Shown in pieces: positions 1 through 12,451 of a DNA stretch of 64,000 nucleotides (position 1 is its first letter; each line of letters opens with the position of its first letter). Source of the DNA: Vanessa cardui (lineage: Eukaryota > Arthropoda > Insecta > Lepidoptera > Nymphalidae). The notes below the pieces were generated by a model. That model ran no database searches, was not told the origin of the DNA, and saw nothing but the letters and a program-made list of their open reading frames with translations. Location: NCBI RefSeq assembly GCF_905220365.1, contig NC_061126.1, forward strand, positions 8,928,001 through 8,992,000. Reading direction: 5' to 3'. Made by a program: the position numbers and the translations under genes.

Positions 1-115
1 GAAATTCTGCCACATGTGTATTCCCGCATTGGAACAGCGTGGTGGAATATATTCCAAAACCTTCTCCTCAAAGGGAGAGGCCTTAAGTGGGAATTTACAG
101 GCTGTTGTTGTTGTT
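1..115 (+). repeat. tRNA-derived SINE, 3' part
   Basis: The 3' half of a lepidopteran SINE, cut by the window edge. It has the family's landmarks in order: a segment like ATTGGAACAGCGTGG, a CTTCTCCTCAAAGGGAGAGG palindrome, then TTTACAGGCTG and a TTG-repeat tail. It ends about 30 bases before the 3' splice site of the first visible Btk29A exon. Related copies lie at 478, 9948, 28303, 41877, 43301 and 57606. Confidence 0.8.
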
Positions 116-146
116 AATGTTAATATTCTATATGGTATCATTGCAG

Positions 147-2189
147 TAAACTCCAACATCAGAACCTCGTCCAATTATACGGGGTGTGCTCCAAACACCG
201 TCCTATATACATCGTGACGGAATACATGCGGCACGGTTCGTTGTTCAACTACCTGCGCCGAACCGCGCCCGACCAGCTCGGACCGGCCGTCTTACTCGAC
301 ATGTGTATACAGGTATTTATATATCATTAAAAACAACTATACAAAATTATGGAAATAATGGCCGATTAATTTGCAAACAAATATTGACAATGTCTTGGGA
401 ATGTGACAAAAATCTAATTTACAATATTGACAAACGTATAACAAAAACCTTATTGTTAAATAAAATTAAAAAAAAGTAACAGCCTGTAAAGTTCCCACTT
501 CTGGGATAAGACCTCTTCCATTGAGAAGAGGTTTTGGAACATATTCAACCACGCTGATCCAAATGTAATAACGAAAATTATTGTTTTAAAATTACAACTA
601 AAAGAGTACAAATTAATTAAATTATGGTTATTGATGAAATTTTACATTTACCGTTTGTATCGGTGGTTTGTGTAATAATTTAATAATAATAATAAATATT
701 TAGAATACTTGGCTGACTGCTAGTGTAAAAACAGGGACAAAATTTATATACCAAGGGGCATTATATCTTAGATCATGTGGTACACGGTATTAAAATATCC
801 ACCGATAATCAGACGACCGATGACGATATATTCTTGTAATAACAAATTACATTATATTTCAGGTTTGCAAAGGCATGGCGTATTTAGAAAGACATAATTA
901 TATTCATCGAGACTTAGCTGCAAGAAATTGCTTAGTAGGAGATGAAAATGTAGTCAAGGTACGCATGAGAATAATTTAGACCATTTTATTTAGAGAATAA
1001 AGTTTTATATCTATGGATTGTTCTTAAACTTGTGATACTTTTTATTTCTAGGTGGCAGACTTTGGCTTAGCGCGATATGTCCTAGACGATCAGTACACAA
1101 GTTCTGGCGGTACGAAATTTCCTATAAAATGGGCTCCACCCGAAGTACTCAATTACACGCGATTTTCATCTAAATCCGACGTTTGGGCGTTCGGTACGTA
1201 TCTGTATATGATATTTTTTTTCTTTGAGAATTTATTAGTTAATTAGCTTGAATAAAACTTTATATATTTCATCAATTGCTTATAGAAATAAATATATCGA
1301 AATTGCCCGTATTGTAAAACTGAGATCTTAAGTCATAATTATTGCTGTAGCAAATATTGATCAAATTTGTCACGTGTAACTTATATTTAAGTAGCCTCTA
1401 AAAAGTATATATTAAATATCTATGCAATCATAATCTTTCATTAAAGTTGTCATAATGGCACTTTATAATTTTATTTAATAATTTGTATTTGTAATAATTA
1501 CAGGAGTCTTAATGTGGGAAGTATTTACCTGTGGCAAAGTACCTTATGGTCGAATGAAAAATTCGGAAGTAGTGGAAATGGTCCAGAGAGGACAGGTGCT
1601 TGAAAAGCCGAAGGGATGTTTAAATGAAATTTATAATGTAAGTACAATAGTGTTTCTTCCACAAGAAGAATATTATTATTTTACTAAATATGAATGTACA
1701 CAAGTACACACGCGAAAACTTATTTAATAAGCGGGGGATATAATTTTTAAAATATTGGAATAGGCAGCTTGATATATAGTTCGGTAGTTCATTGTGAATG
1801 TAAGAGGTCATTATTATCGTTCGTTATTTGGTGATTAGGTTTACACTGAATGAATGTCACATTTTTTTTATTGATTATAAAACGCCATAGAATAAGATAT
1901 CTGACCGACTCATCCAGATTCGTTAACTACCCGATTTGATATTTTACTTCTCAATGCTTACTTAGATTATATAAAAAAAGATTCATTTTTGTCTCCTTGA
2001 TATCAAGTCCTAACTGCAATTCAAACTTGTTCATCATCTAGTTTTGCAAAATTTCGTGTTACTTACATGTGACAATCTAAACTACAGGTAATGAAAGCGT
2101 GCTGGCGACACGCGCCCGAGGAGCGGCCGTCGTTCCGGCTGCTTAAGGAGGAGCTGGCCGGCGTGGCGCAGAGCGTGCTGGCCGATTGA
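147..2189 (+). CDS. Btk29A: Tec-family tyrosine kinase Btk29A, 3' exons (partial)
   Basis: C-terminal two thirds of a tyrosine kinase catalytic domain that phosphorylates signalling proteins at the membrane and cytoskeleton. Exons: 147-312, 863-958, 1052-1193, 1504-1637, 2088-2189; all junctions are GT-AG and the phases agree. Visible in order: LVQLYGVCSKHRPIYIVTEY (hinge), HRDLAARN (catalytic loop), ADFGLARYVLDD (DFG and activation-loop Tyr), KFPIKWAPPEV, SDVWAFG, and CWRHAPEERPSFRLL near the C-terminus. The activation loop DDQYTSSGG is typical of Btk/Tec kinases and fits Drosophila Btk29A as I remember it. The N-terminal PH, SH3 and SH2 parts and the glycine-rich loop must lie before base 1. 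The first base of exon 147 completes a split codon. The stop is TGA at 2187-2189, followed by C. Src-family kinases differ in the activation loop, so Tec is preferred. Confidence 0.95.
478..560 (-). repeat. tRNA-derived SINE tail, inverted
   Basis: Reverse-complement copy of the SINE 3' half seen at 1-115, starting AACAGCCTGTAAAGTTCCCA on the + strand and ending near CCACGCTGATCC. It sits in the intron after the exon 147-312, so that exon is bracketed by two oppositely oriented tails of one SINE family. Confidence 0.75.
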
Positions 2190-2342
2190 CTGCGCCTGCT
2201 GCTGCTGCTGCTGCGCCCCGGGCCCCCCGCGGCCCCAGGGCCCCCAACGCCCCCCGGGCCCCACACCCCGCGCCCGCCCTGCGCGCCGCCCGCCACCGCC
2301 ACGCTGCCGCGCGCGCGCCGCGTGCACGCCGCCTCGCCCGTG
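2190..2342 (+). other. GC-rich start of Btk29A 3' UTR, in-frame open extension
   Basis: Directly after the Btk29A stop the sequence is extremely G+C-rich, unlike the rest of the window, and starts with a CTG run. The reading frame of the kinase stays open for 51 codons up to a TGA at 2343-2345. It would encode a leucine run and then a proline-rich stretch containing PGPPAAPGPPTPPGP. The reverse strand is also open here in all frames, so base composition alone may explain the openness. It is listed as untranslated unless readthrough is shown. Confidence 0.5.
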
Positions 2343-2352
2343 TGAGCGAATC

Positions 2353-2630
2353 GCGCCACAGATAACCAACACTAACTCGTAAATCCATCGTGTAACCCGG
2401 CGTGTGATGGGTCAATACATTGGAAGCTATTGTCTTAGTTTTGGTTACCTTTCGCACGAGTCGTAGTATGCCCCCCCCCCTCATGAGACCGCGCCACAGA
2501 TAACCAACACTAACTCGTAAATCCATTGTGTAACCCGCCGTGTGATGGGTCAACTCATTGGAAGCTATTGTCTTAGTTTTGGTTACCTTTCGCACGAGTC
2601 GTACTGTATTGGTCCCCCCCCCCCCCCCTG
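2353..2630 (+). repeat. 138-bp tandem duplication with poly-C tracts
   Basis: Two head-to-tail copies, starting GCGCCACAGATAACCAACAC at 2353 and at 2491, nearly identical over about 115 bases. Each ends in TTCGCACGAGTCGTA followed by a run of C (10 in the first, 14 in the second). It lies in the presumed Btk29A 3' UTR. Confidence 0.85.
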
Positions 2631-5600
2631 AGACTCGATTTCATAAATTATTCTTCTTTGAATATCTAATCAGGCGTATTGCCCTCGTGCTTATTATTTA
2701 TTTGCAAAATGAAAATTTATCTTAAATTCATTTGGTGCAAGTCTTACTTATTTTTACAATTGAAAGCGCAAAGCACATGCGATAGTGGTATTACATGATA
2801 ATTATTGTGACGTTTTAGTAATGATCGCAAATAAGAATGATGAGGATCCATAGGATTGCTATGAAAATTAAGGAATTAATTTAAACGTCTACAATTGTAC
2901 ATGCAAATCGAGTCCTATCCTTTGTTTTAAGTTAACGACCGCGTCTACCATCGTACCTCCGACTCTTTCATACAAATCATGCTTAAATTATCTTCTCATT
3001 TTCCTATCAATTGTATTACATAATGTGTTACATGGGTACTCGCTTATTTTTAGAATTCGAAATTGATCGCGTTTATATTTTTCCATTTTTATAATTATAT
3101 ATTTGTTACATTGTAAAAGTATCATTTATTTTGTCAGTTTAGCTAAAGTCAACAGAGATGCCATACATTATATCCTCGATTATAAATAACACAGTTTCTC
3201 CAACAAACCCTCCGTAATTATTTGAGGCGCTTAAAAAAAATGTGGCAACAGCAGCTTCAGGATATTTATGTAAAAGTATTCAGAAATAACGTTTTTAGAT
3301 CATATATATATTGAATATCAATACAAGATGTCACAATAGCACAATATATATTTCTGTAGTGATTTTTTATTAATTAAGAGCGAAATTTACAAGTGAATCA
3401 TATTTTACGTGCACACTAATGTGTCAATTTAATATAAATATTGTATTAGCTTCTTATATGTAATTCTGTGCCCTGATACTAAAAGGTCCAAAGTACATTT
3501 TCGAGCTAACAGTAAAACAGCTTTTGACATTTGCCCAAATCATTTAAAAAATAATCATTTTTTTAAACTGCATAAACTATTGCTAATACTAATAATTTTA
3601 CGCATTTCGTGGCATTTAGAACCATTAACATTTTTTCATTGTTGCTATTATGATTGACATAAGTATGGGCTATTGACATTGGTCCTTTTAGTACCTGGCC
3701 ACAGAATTCAATTGATAGATATTTACAAATGTGCTCGTTGATTTATGTATTGTATGATAAAATACTTACTCTATATGTAAAATAATTTAAATAGCTCATA
3801 ATTGTAACATATCATTTTTTTGATGTTGCGCTCTTTTGAAATCAATAATATCGTCATCTCATAAAGGCTTCAACAAAAGTAACTTCCACAGACAATATTC
3901 GTATTATTCATATTAAATTATGTCGCTTTTGTGTTGGAATGCTAAGTTTTAACTTGAATTAGTTGGCTTATTTTTGATAAGTATTAAAGAAAAATAATAA
4001 TTTTTCAATTGACATAATAAATGTATGTATATAATGCAGAAGTTTCCATATGTGTCATAAACTGTCATAAACATGAATCATAATGAAAGAAATATAAAAA
4101 ACCAAGAATAAGAAATAGTTACATGTGAAAGCTAATAAGCTAATCTCATTCTATGGGACTTTGTCAATTTACGAGGCCTAATTCCAGTATGGTGATATAA
4201 AAGCAGGATTACTTCAGTTTGTATTTAATCAAATGATGTCATGGACCTGTTAAAAGGCCACCTAAAACTTGGATAAACTTTTTGTCAGTAATTAAATAAA
4301 AATTTTAGCAGATTAAATTTTTTTGTCTATAAATTGATTCTACTTAACTTAAACGCTTGTAGTATTATTAACATTGTGAAACTTCTCCATTATGTGAAAA
4401 TTGGCTATTCTAAAATAAGCTATTAATTTTGTTACATGTACAGGTGGAGTTAACTGTCCAGAATGTAGTTACATATATGTATAATAAAAATCAATATTCA
4501 GAAACAAATAACAAGGCAACCAGTTTAACCGTCCACTGCCAAAATTACTATCAATGTATAAGTAAAAACGACAGCAAAATAATATTTGATAATATGCCCG
4601 TGTTTTTGTTTCGGTCTCGTAGTGTTCAGTATTCTTAATAAGTGATATTGAATATATCTAGTCGCTTTGTTATGTAACGCTCATTCAGTACATGTACCCC
4701 TAGCTATGACGTATATGTTTGTACAATTATTATTGTAACTTATCATATCATTATCTTATTCCAATATAGGTTTTGTGTAAATTTAGATTGAGCGTAAAAT
4801 TGACAGTTAATACAAGCTTACTACCGTCATCAAAACAAGTCAGGACATTCAAGTATATACATAGTTATGATTAGAAATGCCACCATTGTCAGACTTGATT
4901 ATTTTTTATTTATCTTTATTTGAACTAGAAATGTATCTCAATTCTGCCTCGTCTATTAATAATAACGTTTGTCAGTTATGTATGCAATTGAATGAAGATA
5001 TCTTCAAATTTATTTTATTGGGTTAAATGAAACTGTTAGAAGCTGTACAAATACATAAATAATAATGTACAAATATTATAAACAACGAACAGTAGTTTTG
5101 TAACATTAAAACATAACATGTGACTAAGTTAGAGTAAAGGGAATGAAGACTAGGTTTCAATAGAAAATAAAAGTGTGTTTAGTACGCTCTAGAAAATGAA
5201 AACTTAGCTGGACATTATTTTTTTTTTTTTCAAAACATTTCACAAATTGACAAATATATTATTTAGTTGACATTATTTTAAGGTTGTCTGGTATAAATGC
5301 AGTTGACGAATTTATATAAAATGAAAAATAAAAGACATTCCCGTAGCTTTGTAAAATATTCATTTGTGATTAAAACCTAGTCATATTTTAGCAAATGAAA
5401 ATAAATACAAATTTGGTTTTACATAGGTCGGTTGCATTAGGCACGTTAGGGAAACATTATTGTTTGTGATTTAAAAATATAATTCAAACTGTTTAAGGGC
5501 GGTCCCTCACCGGGAGCATTCGGCTGTATTGTAATAGTTATTATTCGAGCATCTCATAAGTGATTGTAAAGAACTTAGCGTTTAATTGCGTAACCTGTAA

Positions 5601-8600
5601 CAATTTAAACTCAATCCGAAACTTAGATTGTTACTTTACAGGCGAATACTCGTCAGTCAGTGAGGCGATACTGTAACGTATCATCACTTTCTAATAAATT
5701 TCAATAAAACATAAAGATTAGAAATTATGAATTAACATTGTCATTATCAAGCATATCATTGTATAGCACAGCGGTATTTAGTTGTGTGGCTTTATAATCA
5801 CAATAGAGATTCAAAAGTAGAACGAGTAGTGTATCTCTTATAGATGCTTGTGAATCTCTAGCTAAATATATAATTCAAAGTGGATAAGTAAATACCGTCC
5901 CGATGAGGCAATGACGAAAGATGTTTGTGATAGAATGATTATTGTAAATTATTGTGTTGGTACGCGATTTACTCCACAATGAAATATCTCTTATCCGACT
6001 TTGTCGGAATTGTGATCCATCACACAGTAGCGACGCAAATGTGCCAATTATTTGTATAGGTACTTTGTATTGACTTTATGTAGATATAATTTTAAGTATT
6101 TGCGACTGAATAATGTTATTTTAATTTTCGATGGAAATGTTTTCATATTGCGATGTCTCATGTTGTAAAAATATAATTCTTCATTATCATATATTTATTT
6201 AATAATGTTAATGATTAATTTCCTCATATATTACGTAATTTAATGATTTTAGTTATGCTTTGTAATTATTAGATATAATTATGCAATTATAATATGTATT
6301 TATTATGCTGCATATTAAATTGCAATGAAATCGAATTAATCAGTCATTATCAACAAAAACATACAAAATAGCAATGCAACAAGAATATTTAGTTTTAAAA
6401 ATAATGTTTGCTTTGGAATTGTACAGCAATTAATTTGTATACATAACTGTTTTGTAAGTAAATATATTATAGAAAATACTACAGCGTTATTTTATTACCA
6501 CTGAACTCTGATTAGAAAAATGTAAATGAATTTTACATTAGTGAAAGTCACACCAACTTGCAATATTAATTTATTTCTTATTTATGTGTATCTTAATACA
6601 TACAGATAGTTAATAATTGTTATAAAGGTAAGTTACATCGAAAATGAACATAAACACTAATAAAACATATTATAAATTGCTAGTCATTTGAATATTATGT
6701 TTTTTATAAAAGTACTTTTCATATTTTAGATAAAGACTACTTTGACGTATTTTACAACAGTTAGTCATTATTTTAACTTCGGAGGGTTTATTGCTGTTTG
6801 AAGAATAAAAGATAAGTTTTGACTAGTTAAAGTAAGCATATCTGTAAGGGGCAACGTTTATAATTACTAAACTAAGCTACATCACTTTTCCTATTTTTGT
6901 TTATTCGATAACAATAAATATTTTTAAGGTATAATTTTATTATATACTTTTAAAACATTATGTTCCTTATAAATCGGGTATATTTAAAAATATAGATTAG
7001 ACATTTTTTTGTCCCAAAAAGTTTTAAAATAAAACTTCCTGTTTAAATATTTTTCAACGATTACAAGAAAAAGGTTAAACTAATTTATATGAACCAAAAT
7101 GAACAAGCTAAGATAAGCGTTATGTCGGTTTGTAAATGCAAATATTAAAAGCACTAATTAATATAAATGTGTTTTGTTTGAAATACAAACAGTGGACCGA
7201 CAGTTGTTTCAATTGCCAATAATGCAAGCATTATAGTGGTCCTGATAATAAGATTATAAAATAAAACAGAATAAGGTCAGCACTAATATCCCCTGCAGGC
7301 TGCAACGTGCATACTTGCGGCAATGACCTTCGGCGAGCGAGCACTCGGGGATGCCAGCACACAAAAAATATTATTATACGCTAGAAGTATGTTTAGATAC
7401 AATACAATATGATATTACGTCACATCAAACATTTATAATAGTAGAAAAAAACCATATTCTATTAAAGACTAGCGCTTCATACAGGTGCAATTTATTTGGT
7501 ACGGGCATATTCTATGCACTCAGGAATAATGTAGTTTTCCAACAGGTATTTTTTTTTAATATTTGATAGATAAACTATGGAACTATCTTTAGTTTACCCA
7601 TTACAAACAAGCTTGTAAACTTTTACCCATATATATTTTTTTCTTACATTAGTGAAGACGTTATCTTTAATAAATTATGTTTTTTTTTAACTCTAAATAG
7701 TTTATATAATTAAGTTAAAAACAGATAAGGCTATTGCTAAAATACAATATGAGTAACATAAACAAATAGTAGCGTCGGCAAAATTCGTAAAACCGATCAC
7801 ATCCGAATTAAGTACGCTATCCCAAATTAATAATTATCAATATTTATTTCTTAAGTAAATATGATGTTTACACAAACGTAATGACTTGTAATATCATATA
7901 TTCGTCAATTTGACACGTCGATTTACATGCACTTGCGTTTTTCGGGTTGAACTGTCGCAAGAATCCATAGCGACGAATAGCGTCGAATGGCTCGATAGGG
8001 AGCTACTATTTCTATTTGTTGTATAAATCGCCAATAATCGGTTTTATTGAATTTTCCGATGCCACATCTATGTTGTGTCGTACTATATACTTAATCAGGT
8101 TTCATTTCGAAAAAGAACATTTGGTTAAAATAAAAACGACCAATGGTCTGTAAATTTTACACTTTTTGTAATAACAATCATCACTCAAATATACCATCGT
8201 ATCAAATTGTATCAACATACATGATAAGAGACAAGTCCTTATGTCTATTGTATGTATCAAACTAGATAGTAATAGTATTCAATTACATAACACGGGTTAC
8301 CCTGTATTTCTTAGGAGTACAATCATACATATTTTTAATAATAAGTGTTTAATTGTATTTTAGCATACATTATGATATTAGGTAAGATAACTAAAAACAA
8401 AGTATTATTAAAGCTTTTTGAACACCAATTCTAGTGTGTATTTTTTGGTGTCATTTGATCGAAATCTACGATTATTAATTTCTTGATTAAACATTATAAT
8501 TATTTGCTATGTTATATGATATCATGTCCTATTTATCAACTAACAGAATAAGGAAATTTTCTGATTCTCAATATTTTCTGTCTAAACTATGATTGAATTT

Positions 8601-9657
8601 ATATTCAATAGAGACTGACATTATTGATAACATATCTCTTGCAAAAGATAAATGTTATTGTATCATAAATTCAAGATAAATGTAAAGTTATAGAAACATT
8701 TTTTGCTTAACTCTTACTAAATTTTTTATATTATTTTACTTATGATTTTCCTTTGCATCATACAAATGAATCTTTTTAAAAATATAAACATAAATTATAT
8801 GTAAGTAGTTAATGATTGATTCTGATAAATATTTATGTTATTTAAAATTATTATTAATAATATCTAATATTTTTAATTAATAAATTACTTCTAAATAATA
8901 AAGGCAAGGTTAGTTTAAAATGGCTAGAACTACATGACTAAATTGTAACATGGAATTTCATAATAATTATTTACCTTAAAAAATATGGTTAAATTAATTA
9001 AATACCTGAACTTGGAGAAATAAAGCATGAATATTCAAATTCATGATTATTATTAAGTTCAATTCAATTATTATAATGAATTTTATTCAATTGTCCCAAG
9101 GGGAAAAAAAGTAAACAGAATTTTGTTCAGTAATAACTACAATTATAAGCAAAATACAATTGAATATTACTATTGTTTTCTTTTGATGACTATGAAGGTT
9201 GTGAATGAAAATCAATAAAATATTATTAGAATTATTAATTATTATAATTCACTTATACTAATCTCAATGTTTGATTCAATTTGACTGACAGGCTATTAAT
9301 ATTGTTTTTATTTTTCAATATATTAATTAAAATGGGGCAATCTACTTAAATGCTATGACTATTACATAAAATAGTTTGGTGTTACATATTTTTTGTTTTT
9401 CCTTAAAATATTATTGGCTTCATTACCACACTAAATATGTGTTTAACAACTGTCCAGTTTTTGTATATATTGTGAATCATGCAAATGTTATTTTATTATT
9501 TTTCCATATTTTCTTATTGTTACGGAATTAAAATAGAATTTTAAAAATAGAAAACTATAGCAATCCTAGCTATTTTCTATAAATTAGACTATTAGATGGG
9601 ATTAAGCTTACATTTAAGGTACTTTAGTGATGTTTATGACTAACTACATAACCTTCA
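2631..9657. other. A+T-rich region without recognised genes
   Basis: About 7 kb between the two genes with no conserved reading frame that I recognise. The first part is probably the long 3' UTR of Btk29A; several AATAAA-type signals occur, for example near 5166, but none can be chosen. A short less A+T-rich patch at 7285-7350 includes CCCCTGCAGGCTGCAACGTG and has no match I know. Confidence 0.5.
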
Positions 9658-11150
9658 TTACATATCGGTGGGTAGAATATCCGGTATCAGATATTGACAA
9701 AGATCCATTTCTGAATTGACAAATGTCACTTTTCCTGCTGTGTTTTCATCAAGCCTACAAATAAATGAGAATATAAATCTTGAGTATTTGAACATGTGAA
9801 TTTTTAAATGCACTGAAAAGATTTTCCATATTGGTTACAATTAATATCATTGATAATATTGTCAATAAGTATTATGGGACCAATGTTAGAACCCCATAAT
9901 CTAATCAAATTAGAATTATATGATAATTGTAGTAAAGTAAAAAGTAACAGCCTGTAAATTTCCCTCTGCTGGGCTAATGGCCTCCTCTCCCATTAAGGAG
10001 AGTGTTTGGAACATATGTTCCAATGCAGGTTGGTGGAATGCACATGTGGAATAATTTCAATGAAATTTGACACAGGCAGGTTTCCTCACGATGTTTTCCT
10101 TCACCGCTGAGCACGAGATGAATTATATATAGTGGTGCATGCCTGGGTTTGAACCCGAATCGGTTAAGATGCATGTGTTCTAACCATTGGGCCATCTTGG
10201 CTCTTAATGATAATTGTGTAAATCAAGATTTATACTTACCATCCCTTTATAACTGCCCAGCATCCAGAGAAAAATGTTGGTGCATTTATTATAAGACAAA
10301 CGCCAAGTCGCTCAGGATAGTGTCTGCTCAGGAGCCAGATCAAATTTTTAAGGACTTGGTAATCCATACAAGACAATGTAAAATTGCTCAAGTCAAATAC
10401 TATGCATAAGTTGTCTACAACCTCTTCAAAACATTTTTTGCTTGCATCCTCCTGTTACATATGTACAATTATATAATATATACCAGAGTTTATTATAGAT
10501 TTTATCAATTTTTTTTTTATAAAAGCTTACTTACCAAGCAGTATACAATAAATTTTGTAAGGTCATCAATATTTCTATCATTCGAACTATGATTTTTGGC
10601 CGGAATGTATACAATTGGTCTGCCAATAATATCTCTATGACGGAGCACTCTAGCCTTATTTGAATACTTCTCAATGATTTCTTTGTTCTCATGCAGATTA
10701 GCCACACCATATTCAACTCTCCATTTATTGGTTTTTAATATTGCCTTGAATTATTATTCATAATTAGAATTATTTGTATTAATAAAACATTTTAATTTGC
10801 CCTGTAATCTTAGCGTAACACTTATCCTAATGTTATACAAATATAAAACAATTGTTTTAGTTAGATAATTTGTTAACTTCTTCAAATTATATTGAATGAA
10901 TGGAATGTGGCAAAAATTAGCAGTATAACTATGATAGTATACTTTTAATAAGTAGTATTTATTAAGTGTAAAAAATATTGTGATATTTCTTTACCTGGAA
11001 AGCATTATCAACCGTTTTAAAAGCTCTTAAATATCTTTTAAGCGAATACTCATTGTGGTATTGCGCTGGATCCGCATCGGCAATTAATTTCATCCTTTCC
11101 TTTAATTGCCTGAAATCCTCCTCATTGATAGGTGCTAAATCTTCTGTCAT
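9658..11150 (-). CDS. CRAL-TRIO (Sec14-like) domain protein, complete
   Basis: Predicted 224-residue cytosolic lipid-binding or transfer protein, resembling the 'random slug protein 5-like' group. Exons on the - strand: 11150-10995, 10744-10535, 10451-10240, 9754-9658; all junctions are GT-AG and the phases join exactly. The start is ATG at 11150 (MTEDLAPINEEDF). The N-terminal CRAL-TRIO-N helices include YSLKRYLRAFK. The lipid-binding fold follows with ARVLRHRDIIGRPIVYIPA, then CIVFDLSNFTLSCMDYQVLK and HYPERLGVCLIINAPTFFSG, and a last exon with ENTAGKVTFVNSEMDL and a stop after ILPTDM. The order and spacing are those of a whole small CRAL-TRIO protein without extra domains. A SINE occupies much of the third intron. 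The ligand cannot be read from the sequence. Divergent from Btk29A and about 3.2 kb from the next gene. Confidence 0.9.
9948..10205 (-). repeat. Full-length tRNA-derived SINE in CRAL-TRIO intron 3
   Basis: The most complete copy of the main SINE family here. On the - strand it begins with a tRNA-like head containing an A-box-like region (TGGCCCAATGGTTAGAAC) and a B-box-like GGTTCAAACCC. The body follows with TCATCTCGTGCTCAGCGGTG, then the palindromic TCTCCTTAATGGGAGAG region and the TTTACAGGCTGTTA end. It lies between the splice acceptor at 9755 and the donor at 10239. Confidence 0.85.
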
Positions 11151-11959
11151 GGTCAAAATATTTATAAGGTCACTCTGTGGTATTCCTAATTTATGTTAAT
11201 GATAAAGGGGAAACAAAATTACTGAAAACTAAAAGACAAGTGCACTATAAGTAATAGCTTTATTTAATTAAATGAGATTTGACAATCCCACACCTCACAA
11301 GTCACAACTTCATTCACGTCAAGAACATTGACATATTTGAAATTGACAGTTGAAAATGACTAATAGACGACGACATACACATACATACTTCTACAGAATG
11401 TTTGAGTTGGCGATGAACATAAAAAAACAGGAAATTAATAAATAATAAAATATTTCTAAAACTTTCATTTCTATTATGTTTTATTTTTGGGTACACATAT
11501 GATTATGTATAAATATATTATAAAAGAATAGCTTTTATGAAAAATACATAAATACAATATAATGTAATATAAAATATCTGAAAATCATATCTCAAACCGA
11601 TAACTATGAATCCATCGACCAGAAAAAAACATAACTTTATTTCATGTATTTAGGAGATTCCTTTATCCATACAATAGGCGAGAACAAACAAAAAAACAAA
11701 AAAAAAACCGCGCGAAATTGAATTAAGTCGCCATTAATTTTTCTTTTTGGGCGCGGACTGCAAGATCATTATTGGTGCGTCTTGTAATTTGTTAAAAGGG
11801 TTATTAGTGTTATATTTGGATTTGTAAGCTCAACTGTGTAAGTATTTACTTCATTTATGTACGATTTATTTCGTTAGTTAGAACCTTTTTGGTTGATAAC
11901 GTGGACAGTGTTTCCCAACTACGCGTAACAGAGGAACGTGCTCTCTGTACGCAGCTTAA
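11151..11959. other. Spacer upstream of the CRAL-TRIO gene
   Basis: Probably holds the promoter and 5' UTR of the CRAL-TRIO gene, but no TATA box or initiator stands out. A less A+T-rich patch at 11738-11835 runs into AACTGTGTAAGTAT, a possible 5' splice site on the + strand. This could be a noncoding first exon of an unknown transcript, but no downstream exon can be paired with it. Confidence 0.3.
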
Positions 11960-12451
11960 GGGGTTGTCCATTAATCACGTGATCTTTTTTTAGCATTTTT
12001 TAACCACCCTCCCCCATTGGTGATACGTAGTGAGGTTTAAGACCACCCCCCCTCCCTCTTCTCAACATCACGTGTATTTTTAGTACCTACAACGAATCTT
12101 AAAATTTTCTGAATATTATCTTTATTTAAATACAGGTATAAACTATAATCTTATTTTATTCTGAAATTAAGGACCATAATAAAAATGTCTACACCAGGTT
12201 GCAAGTTTTTTTTTATTGCCATATTATGGCATTGTTAAACATTGCATTGTTAAACAATAATAATAAACGAAGAGTGTAATCTTAGGAAAAACGTGCCGCT
12301 TAATATTTGTTTAAAAATCGCGTGTTAGACGAAAAAATAAATACACTAGATATCTTACTACACCCCCCCCCTCCCCCTTGTGTTATTTTCGTGATTTTTA
12401 TCAAACCCCTCCCCCCCCTTTTAAAGCCTCACATGATTAATGGACAACCCC
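11960..12451. mobile_element. Harbinger-like MITE, 492 bp
   Basis: Non-coding element bounded by inverted repeats that start GGGGTTGTCCATTAATCA at both ends; about 23 bp match with one mismatch. It is flanked on both sides by TAA (11957-11959 and 12452-12454), a 3-bp TWA-type target duplication characteristic of PIF/Harbinger transposons. The interior has CCCCTCCC-rich stretches near both ends and no transposase. Confidence 0.8.

Noticed and set aside
2063..2595. Long open frames on the - strand over the end of Btk29A
   Set aside because: They arise because this segment is extremely G+C-rich and repeated; they lie antisense to a clear kinase exon and have no family match.
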